Part shown: in pieces, positions 35,701 to 47,306 of the stretch | Numbering within the stretch: position 1 is the stretch's first letter | Layout: the number at the start of each line of letters is the position of its first letter | NCBI RefSeq assembly: GCF_023278565.1 | Contig: NC_064682.1 | Coordinates: 3,906,001 to 3,970,000 of the forward strand | Reading direction: 5' to 3' | Length of the DNA: 64,000 nt | Origin: Colletotrichum lupini | Lineage: Eukaryota; Ascomycota; Sordariomycetes; Glomerellales; Glomerellaceae | The notes under the pieces: generated by a model | What the model was told of the DNA's origin: nothing | Databases searched by the model: none | Seen by the model: only the letters and a program-made list of their open reading frames with translations | Position numbers and translations under genes: made by a program

Positions 35701-38180
35701 ATTACTAAGTACTTAAGGGAGTAATTAGCGCACTAGCGCGGGATTTTTAAAAAAGGCTTATAAAATAAGTATATAAACTATTAGTATTTAATTTTAATTT
35801 AGAATATTAGTTAAAGAAAACGAACTTAGCAAACGGTCTATTTAAAAAGCTAAATTATATAAAGGGGGAAGTGTTTTATAAAGACGTTTTTTTTATACTA
35901 ACTTAAAAACTACGTCTTATTAGCGAACTATTACTTAACGTTTAGTAAAAGATAATTAGTTTAAAAAGATAAAATAATATTATTAAAATATATATTTAAA
36001 TAATTAAGGCCTTTTTTTATAATCCTAGCTAAATATTAGCTAGTTTTAGGGATAAGGAATCTTTTCCCCTATATTAATAGCGTATTATAGGGCGTACTAA
36101 TAAAATAATAATAGTTATTACTATAATAACTTAAAATAAAAAAGTAAAAGAGTTATTAATAAACGCTCGTTAATAGTTTAGTAAGGATAAAAAAGAGTTA
36201 AATAGAGCTAAAGTTATTATACTAAAATAGTATATCCTACGCCCCGTTATAAAAAAGCTTATAAAAAGTAAAATAATATTTACTTTTTATTTCTTATTAA
36301 AAACTAAGGAGCTTATTAAAAAGCTATAAGCTAAAAATAAGTTTTATATATTATAATTAATAAGAGTTCGCGCTATAGTTAATAAGTTAAAAATATATTT
36401 ATTTAATAAATAGGGTATATTATTTTTTAAAAAAAGACTTATTATTCTTTAAGTAGAGTCTTTTTAAATAGAGATCTTTTATTAATATTACGATAATTAT
36501 AAAATAGGTTATATAAGAGCTATAAAAACTCTCCAGCTAATTTAAAAAAAGTTTTATTAAAAAGATATTCAATAAAATATTTAAGAATACGTTAAGAACT
36601 ATAAGTATTATTTAGGAGTTATAACCCTAAAATATAAGCCGTATAAGTAGTTATAGTTATTATTACTACCCTTATATCTATTTTAAAAAATATTTATAAA
36701 CTTTATTACGGGGCTATTACTAAGCGCTCGTAATAACGGTATAAAATACGATAATATCTTAGTTATTATTTATTATATAATAAAATTTATAAAGTTCCTA
36801 CTTATTATTAAAATACTTAACGTAATATAAATAATAAATATTTTATATTAAGAGGTCGAATATAAGTTCGGTATGTTTAAAAATATTATTATAAATAGAA
36901 ATAAGCTTTTTATAAGTGTATTTTAAAAAGAGTTTATTAAAGAATAGGTAATATATTACTAATTATTTATTATATATTACTTATAAACGGATAGCTAAAC
37001 GGAGCGAACTTATTAAATATTAAAAAAGTATTTAAAGATCTATACCGAGGGCTTACTAAATAAGTAAGTAATATAGCTAAAAGAGGCTAAGTTTATATAT
37101 AATAATAACTAATATTTTATTATAAAGGTATCCTTATATATAGTATTATATAGCTATTACTTTAAGTACGTTAAATATATACTTAATTATAAAACTATAG
37201 TTTACGGAGTTTAGGAAAGGGTTTAAAAAATTAAGGAAATTAGGGCCTAGGCTACGCAAGCGTAAGTATAAGCTTTTAAAAGCTAAGTAGCTTATTATAA
37301 TAAAAAATATATCTTAAAAGAGTTTAATTATAGAGAGGTTATTAGCTTATTAATAAAAAATATATAATTTAAAAATAATAAATTAGTACCGAGATATATT
37401 AAAATAGTAATAGTTAAAAGGGTAGGGAAATAGGCTTATTAAGTATATTTATTAAAGTAATATTAGAAAATATATAATATTTTCTTAGTTTTTTAGCTTA
37501 AGCTATAGGGAAATTACTAAATAATTAGCGATTAAATAGTAAATCTTTTAGAGTTAAAGGATAAGTAAAATATTTAAGAAGTTAAAAAAATCGTTACGAT
37601 ATAAAGCGAGAGAGGAAACTTATAATATTTTATTAAATAAGCTAAGTAGCTTACTAAGTATAATACGTAGGAGCTTATTAAGTATTTTAAAAAGGTAGCG
37701 GAAATAGTTAATAAATTCGAATATTATAAAAAAAGGGTATATATAAAATAGGATAATAAACGTTAAGTTCGTAATAAAAAGTTACTAAAAATAAGTTAAT
37801 TAATAATATATTATAGAACCCCTTTTATTTAACTTAGTATAATTTTTGAGAAAAAGATATAGTATTATAACCCTTAGTAATACGTTATTAAGAAATTATT
37901 AAAATTTAGCTACGTAAGGGGAGTAACTTATATGATATTAATAATAATAATAGCGGCTTTAGCGTATATTTTTAAAATTTAATAATTAATAATAATAATC
38001 CGCTCGGTAAGCGAGAAGCGGGGAAGCTTTATATGCGTACTTAGCTAACTATTTAAAATAAGGTTATTAATTTTATTAATATTATAATAAGTAAGAGGGA
38101 GGCGGTTAAAGTTACGTAAAGTATTATATATATTAATAATAATAGTTTATAGAGCGTTTATTACTTAATTACTATTAAAA

Positions 38181-38312
38181 GCTATAATCAGAAATATAAT
38201 AAGAGCTATAATAAGAGGTATAACGAGAAGTATAATAAGAATTATAATAAGAAGTATAATAAGAACTATAATAAAAGGTATAATAGGAGCTATAATAAGA
38301 AGTAAAATAAAA
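38181..38312 (+). repeat. 12-bp minisatellite in the 3' part of the Gypsy element
   Basis: Eleven head-to-tail 12-bp units close to AGTATAATAAGA. A 12-bp period keeps frame and would encode repeated Tyr-Asn-Lys-Arg/Ser-like tetrapeptides, suggesting a low-complexity tract of an element protein. Confidence 0.8.
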
Positions 38313-40104
38313 AGCGAAGTAGGGAGCGTAATATTATTATTATTAATAATAGGTTAGGGATAGGGGACGTTATTTAAAATAACGCTCTCGTAATTTTAAT
38401 TAAACTAAGGGACCTTAGTAATATTAATATTTATAAAGAACTTATTAACGTCGAACTACTTATTATAACCTATAGCTTTAATTTTAATATAAATAATAGC
38501 CTTATTAAGCTATTATAAAGCTTTTATTTAGAGCGAGAGGAGTATAATATTAATTTTATTAAAATTTAAAATAATATAACTAAGGGCTAAGGTACCCTTA
38601 TTTATATTAAAAAGAGCGTTATAGGTAGGGGTTAATAAGCTATTAATATTAAAGTAGCGGCGCTTATTATAATACTAAAAAAAAGAATTTTTTAAATTGC
38701 TATTAAGCTTTTTAAATTCGGTATCCTTATACTAAGACTTATTAAACTTAAACTTAAAGTCGTCCCGCTCGTTATTATTATTAAGAATATAATTAATAAT
38801 AAAAGTACGCTTCTTAGTAAGAGTTTAAGTCTTAGGATTGCGGGAAATAGGGGTAGCGCTATATATAGTAACGGTATAAGAGTCTTTTTATAGTACTAAG
38901 TTAGAGTATTAAGGTTATTTCGTAGAGCGGTTATACGGCTATTATTATAAAAGTAAGCTAGCTAGAAGTAACTAAGGCAGGAGATAATCTTAGTCTTATT
39001 ATTAATATTAAAGATATTAGTTTAAAAAGAGAAATCTAAGTTAATAAAAAGAAAATTTGCTAAACGATTACTAACGACTTATTATAATTAAAATTAATAA
39101 GTTTAAATACTTATAGTTAATAATAAGCTTTTAGAGAGTAGCCTATTTAAAATAGACTTTTTTTATTTTATTACTTATTAACGAGTTAGCGATATAAGTA
39201 GCGACCTTTTTTTACGTATTAATAATATAACTAAAGGTATAAAGAACGTAGCTATGCTTATAAGAGTTAAGGCTACCCTATTCCTTAGTATTATAGAACT
39301 CTATAAGGGTATTTTAAGTAAACTAAGTAGCGCTATATAGCTCCTCGGGAACCTAAGAAATATCGTTAGTTAATATTTTAATAATAGATTAATAAGGACT
39401 TAATAACTTATAATAGAACACTTCTTTTTATTAATTTAATAAATAATATACTTAGTAACGTAAGCACTAGCAATATAAACGAGCTCGTTAATATTATAAT
39501 ATAAGCTAGCTAAGTAGCGTATATAGGGAGTATTATTATAAAAACTATAAAAGCCCTTTTTAAAATTATACTCTATATTAAGTATATTTTAAATACGCAA
39601 AATAGTAAATATTTTAATAAATACTTAGCGATAGTATAATAAGAGAGTTATAATTAAGAAACGATACGGAATTAAAATATTATAAAAAGAAAAGTATAGT
39701 TATATAAAAAAGAATTTATAGAATAGTTATTAAATAAAAAGAGAAAAGAAAAAGTAAATATATAATTAGTAGGGGAAAAAAATCTTTTATTATACTTAAT
39801 AACTTAGTAATAATAATAACTACGAGGTTAAGTAGGCTCTTATATATTATAATAATTAAAATACTTTATTATAAATATATATTACTAACTTAGTAACTAG
39901 TCGGCGCGCTATTACTAAATAATAATAATAAAGTATCTATTAAATAAGGAAATAAGAGTAATACTTTATTCTTAAATAAGAAAGGATATTATTAACGCTT
40001 TACGGAATTTATTATAAATAATAACGTTAATAGCTTTATTATTAATATTAAAAAAAGATATTATATAATAACTTTAGGGACTAAAGTTATATAAGGGGGG
40101 AGTA

Positions 40105-40288
40105 ATTATAATAAATTTAAAATATAATTAGTAATAAGACGTTAATAACTTAGTAACTAGTATGTAGATTATATTATAAAAGAACTTTTTAAAAAGCAGA
40201 GCCCTTATAAAGGACTTTATAAGCTTTAGTTTTATAATATACTTATACTTATATTATAGCCTCGCTAGTTAAGTGCTCATAGCCTAAT
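40105..40288 (+). repeat. Right LTR of the Gypsy element
   Basis: Second copy of the 184-bp repeat, directly after a GGGGGG-containing polypurine tract and ending ...ATAGCCTAAT, after which pogo-like transposon sequence resumes. Confidence 0.85.
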
Positions 40289-41224
40289 CTCTTATAGGGA
40301 CCTAATTTATAGCTAGAGCCTCGATTATTAATTTTAAATAAGTATAGGAGTTATATAACGATAGAATTTATATAGGAGTATTATATTAATAACGTCTACT
40401 TATTATTCTTATTACTATATACTTCCTATATTTTCTAATTATTAAATATAGCTATTTTTAGTCTTATTAAAACCTATTATAAAAAGGAGCTTAGTAAGGA
40501 GGATATAATAAATAATTCTACTATTATTAAAAAGCGGTACTTCTTAGCTTATTATATTATTACTTATTTACTTAGTTTAATAAGGGATAATATATAAAAT
40601 AGTTAAAAAATAACTAGCCTATAGCTACTTAATATAACTATACTTTTTAATAATTCTATGGTATTATTTAGCTTAGTTATACTATTAAATAACACTACTA
40701 ATACTAAATAAATAACTACTAATACTATTAAAGTCGTTAATTAGACCTTTATAACGTTTATTATTAACTAGTTAATTCCTAAAAAAGCTAATAATTTCTA
40801 TAAATAATTAAAGCTATTTATAAAGCTTAGGCCTAACTATAATACTTAATGTTTATTTTTTTATAAAATTAAAAAAGCCTTTAATAAAAAGTCCTTTTTA
40901 TTAACCTTATTTTAATAATAAGTTCGAGTTTTAAAAACTAAAGTTAAGCGTATAGTTCCTAAAAAGAAAAGAGTATTTAAATAGACCTAAATACTAAGTT
41001 TATTAATATTAAAAATATAAAGAGGGCTTAAGAAAACGCTAATAAGCGTCTAATTAGTCCTAGTTAAATTATAAAAGTCGAATTACTTAATAAGGGTAAT
41101 AACTATATTATAATAGTAATAAAAAGTAGTTAATTAATTAACTATAGTTAGTAGCGATGTACCTAGACCTACTTTTAATGGGGTGGCCGAATAGGGGGGG
41201 TGGCCGAATGGGGGTGTTCTGACT

Positions 41225-41467
41225 TATGCAAATGTCAGGGTTTGTTCCGAAGCTGGTGTGGCTGCCGGTCAATTGAACGGAATTGTGGGAGAAAGTCTTG
41301 GCTTAACCGTTCCTAATTATTCTCTCATTAATCAAGGCCTGAAAGTGACACAAATATTCGAAATCAGTCGGAACTCACATAAGGGATCGGCGGACACCCG
41401 GGCTATGTATTGGCGCAAAGATTACTCACACAATGACACGGCAGGCCGCATGCATGACGCCGGCTAG
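41225..41467 (+). pseudogene. Right-hand piece of the host gene split by the pogo-like element
   Basis: From 41227 a frame is open for 80 codons to TAG at 41465: ANVRVCSEAGVAAGQLNGIV, GESLGLTVPNYSLINQGLKV and so on. It would follow directly on the GEY codons at 31545-31553 if one TA dinucleotide is dropped at the junction, so I read it as the continuation of the segment left of the transposon. A 2-bp ambiguity at the TA-rich junction leaves the join uncertain. Function unknown. Confidence 0.45.
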
Positions 41468-41736
41468 TTATTGGTCATGAGAACACCATAGCAACTACCA
41501 TATGCCGGAGGCCAACTGAAATAATAGCAAAGACAACTTGATGTGGATATTGTGTGACCCCGCGTCGACGTAACTGCAGAAAACAAACTTCAACATTGCG
41601 GCAAGCCGCCGCAGCGCCCAGCCTGTTCGCTCAATTCCTGTATTGTATAAAGCGCCATGGCCCCCTTTGCTTCCTTAAGATTGACACAACATCTTCTCTC
41701 ACAACTAGAAGCCTCGAACGTGCATCGACGTTTAAA

Positions 41737-44700
41737 ATGGCAACGCTGAATTCTCTCAAGCGCGATTTGAGGCAACAGGCCGCATCCCATGGATCAGTAC
41801 ATGTATCACCCCAGACCTTATCTGATGCACAATACAGTGCCGGCTTTAGCTTCTTTGAACCAGGTTCTAGATGTACTACATACCGATACTTCATTCTCCC
41901 TTAACTATGTCAGGTTCTCAACCCAATTCTTGGCTCGCGTTCGGGCATCTCGGTTCTAGAGATTGGACCTGGACCGCGGAGCGTGCTTGAAGATCTGCCC
42001 CGTGATATGAAGCGAAAGATCAAACGGTACACTGCTTTTGAGCCAAATAGTCTGTTTGCTTCAAGATTAGAAGCAGGTCTTCTATCAACTGAGGAGGCTG
42101 CCCTGCCATGTCTTGAGACGGGCCCCGACATTAGGAAGGCTCCGTTCGATCCTGAGAATTCACTCAAGGCCCTGGGAGACGATAAGTTTGATATCATTCT
42201 GTTTTGTCACAGCATGTACGGCATGACCCCTAAAGAGGACTATATCTGTGCCGCACTTGGTCTTCTCGACGAACACACAGCAAACAGCAGAGCCATACTT
42301 TTCCGTAGAGATGGCCCGCTCGGCCTGGCTAGTCTGGTCCCTCATCAAACCTTCAACTTCCAGACCGGTAAAGTTCGCGTGGCAGACACCAATGATTCGG
42401 TCGACTCTTTCGCCTCATTCATTGCAGGCTTTGTGCCAAAGTCTGACAAAGTTCTACAAGAATGGCGGGAAAATTGCCGCGCAGTCGGCCGCCGCGACAT
42501 TGACGACCTCGTCTTCGCTGCGCCTGATATCATGATGACCTTCTCGCGACACTCGACCGCGCTACCAGAATTGACTTCACAGTTGCCGGTAACTGCTGGG
42601 GACGTGCATGTCAAGAACCGGGAAGCTCGTCTCTATTGTCCCGCCTCTATGATCAGACCAGGACACATTCATCAAGTTCAGGAGTGTGTTCGATGGGCTT
42701 TGGAGCACCGAACTGCGTTGACAGTCGTGGGTGGTGGACACAGCGGTCATTGTGTCTGGCCTCAAACTGTCGCCATTGACATGAGCGCCTTCAATCATGT
42801 CCATGTTGTTACAGGGGAAGCTGGACGCCTGGTCATGGCCGGTGCCGGTAGCAAGACGGGAGACATCATCCGCGAGACCATGGCAAAGGGGCTCACTGTG
42901 CCTCTGGGGTCTCGGCCAAGTGTTGGAGCAGGCTTGTGGCTTCAAGGCGGCATCGGACATCTGTCCAGGCTCCACGGGCTCGCTTGTGACGCTATTGTTG
43001 GTGCGCTTGTCGTCAGCGTCAACTCGGCAAAGATTCTATGCATCGGTCATGTACCTGCGCAACACCAGCCAATCGGTGCCATACGCCCAGAGAACGAGGA
43101 AGGACTGCTATGGGCTATCAAAGGAGCGGGAACCAACTTTGGGATCGTCATTAGCGTTGTTTTTGCGGCACAGCCGGCCCCAGCGTTCTTGGTCAGGAAC
43201 TGGGTCATACCGCTGCGTGACGGCGATGAGGCGCAACGCAAGCTTGCCGAGTTTGACCGGGGTATTGCCAGTCAACTTTCTCGGCATAATTCTGCTGACG
43301 CTTATCTATACTGGAACACTGGAAAACTCCATCTCGGCGTTACCATGTACGAAGCTTCGACTGCTGGGGAAGTGCCTAGAACACCCATGCCTATCTCCAC
43401 ACCCGTGGCCACGATTCTGGGTCCGGAGCACAACAGCAAGATCGTTGACAGCGTCAGCCTCTTTGAGACTGAGATGTACATGTCAGGTATGCACGGCGGT
43501 CACGCTGGAGGCAAGACATCTTCGTTCAAACGCTGCCTATTCCTCAAGGATATCGGAAGTGCCATGGTTGCAAACGCGTTAGCATCAGCCGTCCGGACTC
43601 GCCCCTCTCCGCTCAGTTACCTTCACCTCCTCCAAGGCGGCGGAGCAATCCGTGACGTGCCGGTATCAGCCACCGCCTTCGGCTGCCGTGACTGGGACTT
43701 TGCCTGCGTCATCACCGGTGTCTGGCCCCGCGCGCAAGACGGATCTGTTGCTGCCCGGGTGGCGACGGAGTGGGTCTACACCGTCGCCGAGACCTTGCTA
43801 CCGTTCAGTACCGGAGTTTACGGTGCCGACCTTGGACCGGATCCCCGGGATGCAACGCTGGCAGCTAGAGCCTTCGGTTCAAACGGTCCTCGTCTAGCTC
43901 GCCTCAAATGTCTTGCAGATCCACGTCGTGTACTTGCTTACACCTGCCCTCTTCCACTGCGACCAACTGAACCAGGCCTCATTATCGCGGTTACTGGGGA
44001 CAGCTGTGCCGGCAAAGACTACTGCGCTAAGATCTGGGGTGACTTTTTCAACCGATGTGGCAACATTGCGCGTGTTGCCAGTATAAGCGATACCATCAAG
44101 CGGGAGTTCTCGGCGGTTGCGGGTGTGGACTTAAATCGATTGCTCAGCGACCGAGAGTATAAGGAGAAGCACCGGCCGGGCTTGACGGCGTTCTTCCATG
44201 ACCGCGTACGTGAGAACTCTCATCTACCAGTGGATAACTTCCTAAACGTTGTCTACGGCGCTGCTAGTGCGGATGTACTGCTCATTACAGGCATGAGGGA
44301 TGAGGCACCTGTCGCAACTTTGGGCCACCTCGTGCCGAATAGCAGACTGATTGAGGTTCGGATCAGCGCCGGATCTGGTGTCAAACAACGTCGGCAAGGA
44401 TTCTGCAATGACACAGAAGGTCGCGATGACTCACAGAAGGAGGATGGCAAGCGAGCAACGCGTGTAAGGGACTGCAGGCCCAACTTGTCATTCCACAACA
44501 ACATCGCGGGAAGTGACAATGCGAGAGCCTTTGCAGAGAATCGTCTCTTCCCATTCATACATCAAGACCTAAAACGGCTAAGCGATATGGTGCGTATCGT
44601 ACCAGACTTCCCAAGTCCTGGCATCGACTTTCGCCACATCCTCGACATTGCCCAGACACCGGGTGGTCTGGCATTATGCACCTCTCTCTTCCAGTCTCAC

Positions 44701-45144
44701 TTCACGGGAATTTGGTCAAATGTCAACGCCATTATCAGCTGCGAGGCGGGCGGCTATATCTTTGCGTCAGCACTGGCGTTGCAGGTTGGTCTACCCTTGG
44801 TCCCGATCCGAGAGGCCGGCAAGCTACCGCCGCCGGTTGTTTCTGTCGCCAAGTCTGTGTCCCACATCTCATCGGGGCCGAACATGCTGGGAGGGAGAAG
44901 ATTTGAGATGGATCAAGATGTGATTCGGAGTGCAACGTCAGTTCTGATTGTAGATGACGTGTTCGCATCTGGAGAAACAGTGTACGCGGTTCTAGAGCTG
45001 TTAAAAAAAGCAGGAATAGAGGCTGAGAGAACCAGTGTGATGACTGTGGCTGAGTTCCCGTGCCATCGTGGCAGGCAGATGTTACGTAGTCGTGGGTTTG
45101 GACGAGTTAGAGTTCAGAACCTCTTAATTTATGAAGGGCTCTGA
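41737..45144 (+). CDS. Four-domain fusion: methyltransferase-like, FAD oxidase, phosphomevalonate-kinase-like, APRT-like
   Basis: One open frame runs from 41983 to 45144 (1053 codons) and extends upstream. The SAM motif VLEIGPGPRSVLEDL begins before 41983, so the start is probably ATG 41737 with an intron ending at CAG 41913. A donor at the codon boundary near 41797 keeps frame; the tempting one at 41863 shifts it, so this exon is unsettled. Domains: (1) class I methyltransferase-like, to about 42590, with FEPN and ILFCHSMYGM; (2) BBE-type FAD oxidase, about 42640-43960, with VVGGGHSGHC (FAD-linking His) and GGIGHLSRLHGL; (3) P-loop domain VTGDSCAGKDY at 43988 then RLLSDREYKEKHRPG, matching animal-type phosphomevalonate kinase; (4) APRT-like PRTase with IVPDFPSPGIDF at about 44597 and PRPP loop VLIVDDVFASGET at 44941. 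No internal stop. Product unknown; nucleotide-linked small-molecule synthesis is an inference. Confidence 0.85.
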
Positions 45145-46088
45145 TGAAATCAGCATTGCAATGAATCCACGCACTACATAGGCCAAGTTTTCATGTAAAA
45201 TTTAAAACCATTTGGGCGTGCAATGGATGGACAAACAAATAATCCATTGCCGTCATCACTATTCATGCGATGCGACAATGGCTATGATTTGACCATGCCT
45301 GAGTCTGACTAATACCTCCTTAACCTTATCCCCCATTTGGCCTGGCTCGATCTCTGACATTCTAGATCCCGGGAACTCTTATAGTGCAAATAGTGTTAGG
45401 TAAAATAGGTGAGGTATCAAGCGCCGTGTTGAGAATCTAGAAGAGAAATCTGAAGTGGGAATTTGATGAAGGGCAGGAAGGCAACAAGATGAGTACATGA
45501 GCAAATTGCGCCCATCTTGTAACGAGGCAATTGAGCCTTTTCGGTCAATGATAAATGCCAGCTGAATTTGAACATACTTCAAAGACATTTGCAAGTCATG
45601 CCTTGGCTTTGTCTATTGACGGTGCTGTTAGACATGTTGGTTAAGAAGTATGCGTTTTGGATGACCATTCTCTTGGTCTGGTTAGTTTTGCTGTGTCGAT
45701 GACTTGGGCCAACATGCAGTACTACGAAGGAAGGAACTGGATTGGCCGCCGCCGTTGGAAGTGACTAGTCGCGCGAGTAGCGAGGAGACAAAGAATGTTA
45801 GACGTGTTCTTCCAACTCCGTTTACCCCGCTCCGTAAGACCCCCAACACTCTGTCCCTGCTTCGTTTTTGCCCTTTGTTTACAGCTCCAGATCTACTTAC
45901 CTGGACTAGACCGGTGAGAACCACTGCACCCACCTCAGCCGTCCTTTTTACCCCGCGTATCTATCCAAGGCTTTCATCTTGAGTCATCGACCCGCTTAAT
46001 TGCTGGCACTTCCTTCATTTAACTCCCCGTATCCTGCCTCGTCGTTGTGGCGACCACATCAGCAGCCATCATCACATTTCAGCAAAAA
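45145..46088. other. Intergenic region upstream of the kinase gene
   Basis: About 0.9 kb between two plus-strand genes: 3' flank of the fusion gene, then likely promoter and leader of the kinase gene. Frames around 45682-45982 on both strands overlap and lack motifs. Nothing else seen. Confidence 0.4.
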
Positions 46089-47306
46089 ATGACCAAATCA
46101 GAGCTTCAGTACTGGGCTCCAAGTGGGGCCATCTTTCCCGGAGGGCCCAGTACATGGTACATTCTCAGTGATGACCAGAGAAGAATAATAGCAGTCACTA
46201 TGGATGGGCAGCAAGAAAGCGAGGATCTAGCCGTGGAAATCCTCAAGAAAATTATCGATACTCTGCCGGCTGATGTGTACGCAATCAAAGTCTCTCCAGA
46301 AGGGAGTTTGGTTTCCATGTCCAACGACCCCGAAGATGACGAAACCTTTTGCGTATATTATCCGCCTCTAGAGGAGGTCCAACGGCCTGAGGGTATCAGA
46401 ATAATCATTCGCTCTGAGCTCAAGGAAATTGATCGGCTCGGTCCCGACACTGATCTTGTGTCGTATCAGCTACATCCAAACGACAATGAACCAATGAAAG
46501 TCGTCTTCAAATACTACTTTATTTTCCAGTTCATTCAAAGGGTTTGGAATGAACTGAATCTGTGGATGCGTCTCCCTCGGCACCCAAATATTGTTCCTTT
46601 CGATCGGCTGGTGGTGGATGAACTGAAGGGCCGCGTTGTTGGGTTCACAAGTGTATTTATTCCTGGCGGAACACTTGAGGATGACCAATCCCGCGTGTTC
46701 AAACTCAGATGGTTCGAGCAGTTGACTAATGTCGTGGACGTTCTCAACCTGAAGCACGGCATCATGCATCAAGATATTGCTGCAAGGAATCTATTAGTCG
46801 ATCCGTCGACAGATAGCTTGCAGCTGTTTGACTTCAACTTCTCGGGCCGCATCGGAGGTCCCTGTTATATCGAAAATCGGAACGATGTCAATGGTGTTAT
46901 CTTCACCCTGTACGAGATCATTACTCGCGATGACCATTTCAGGCATGTGCCCCACGAGGAACAGAACCCGGATGATGTTCAAGGGCTGTCCACGTGGCCC
47001 AAGCATCCAGAGGTACAGCTCGACCATCCGGTGTCGGAATATCGATCATATCTCAATCGCTGGGTGAAAAGGAGGCGGGAAGAGAAAGGTATCTCTGTTT
47101 ATACGGAAGCGCCAGAGCCAATAGACTGGCCTCCGCTCCAAACTCCGAGAAGAGAGTACACCGCCGTTGATAAGGAAGGAAATGAAACTGTCCAGCTGAA
47201 AACGGATTGGAGCAGATTACGCCGCAACGAGAGAAAGGAAGGCAACATCACGCTGGAATGGCAACGCCCACCGCGGAACAAAGTTTTGCAAGATGATAGG
47301 AGTTAA
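46089..47306 (+). CDS. Divergent fungal protein kinase-like protein
   Basis: Single-exon gene. The first in-frame ATG is at 46089; the frame is open upstream only from a GTG. The 405-residue product has an N-terminal region of about 100 residues without known domain, then a kinase fold: a VVFKYY strand with the candidate ATP-anchoring Lys (about 140), WNELNLWMRLPRHPNIVPF with the helix-C Glu, the hinge VFIPGGTLED, and the catalytic loop HGIMHQDIAARNLLVD (about 235). HRD is HQD but the catalytic Asp and Asn remain. The metal-binding DFG is DFN (LFDFNFSG). A basic C-terminal tail follows (WVKRRREEKG, WSRLRRNERKEG). This pattern is common in lineage-expanded ascomycete kinases. Activity and substrate cannot be judged; no membrane segment. 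Confidence 0.8.
   Translation: MTKSELQYWAPSGAIFPGGPSTWYILSDDQRRIIAVTMDGQQESEDLAVEILKKIIDTLPADVYAIKVSPEGSLVSMSNDPEDDETFCVYYPPLEEVQRPEGIRIIIRSELKEIDRLGPDTDLVSYQLHPNDNEPMKVVFKYYFIFQFIQRVWNELNLWMRLPRHPNIVPFDRLVVDELKGRVVGFTSVFIPGGTLEDDQSRVFKLRWFEQLTNVVDVLNLKHGIMHQDIAARNLLVDPSTDSLQLFDFNFSGRIGGPCYIENRNDVNGVIFTLYEIITRDDHFRHVPHEEQNPDDVQGLSTWPKHPEVQLDHPVSEYRSYLNRWVKRRREEKGISVYTEAPEPIDWPPLQTPRREYTAVDKEGNETVQLKTDWSRLRRNERKEGNITLEWQRPPRNKVLQDDRS

Larger units (their letters stand above)
32517..40288 (+). mobile_element. Ty3/Gypsy LTR retrotransposon, RIP-degraded, nested in the pogo-like element
   Basis: Two direct repeats of 184 bp (32517-32700 and 40105-40288) bound a 7.8-kb element; a G-rich polypurine tract (near 40094) precedes the right one. 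On the plus strand the reverse transcriptase is readable from about 34660: LPLINELLNKLRRAK, then YIIYINDLIIYL near 35030 (the YxDD box with D changed), then the VEFLSYIIILKRI block and the FLGFYNFYRKFI block near 35280, all in Ty3/Gypsy order. RNase H follows, then integrase to about 37300. Every frame is stopped. A 5-bp target duplication was not found, perhaps because of later mutation. Confidence 0.85.
31555..41224 (+). mobile_element. Pogo/Fot1-like DNA transposon, RIP-degraded, split by a Gypsy element
   Basis: Inverted termini of about 45 bp (AGTCGGAACACCCCCATTCG at left, two transitions at right) each carry two copies of an ATTCGGCCACCCC-like subrepeat. Both ends abut TA, the target of Tc1/mariner-pogo elements. 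With the inner Gypsy element removed the length is about 1.9 kb, the size of Fot1. Plus-strand remnants fit a Fot1 transposase: a helix-turn-helix-like start after the left end (about 31740-31900) and a C-terminal tail near 40960-41040 readable as LNTKFINIKNIKRA, close to the DPNTKF-IEDIKRA tail of that family. All frames are stopped. Confidence 0.75.

Noticed and set aside
38181..38312. Possible CRISPR-like or regulatory array
   Set aside because: Units are contiguous without spacers, lie inside a retrotransposon, and keep a coding period; fungi lack CRISPR arrays.
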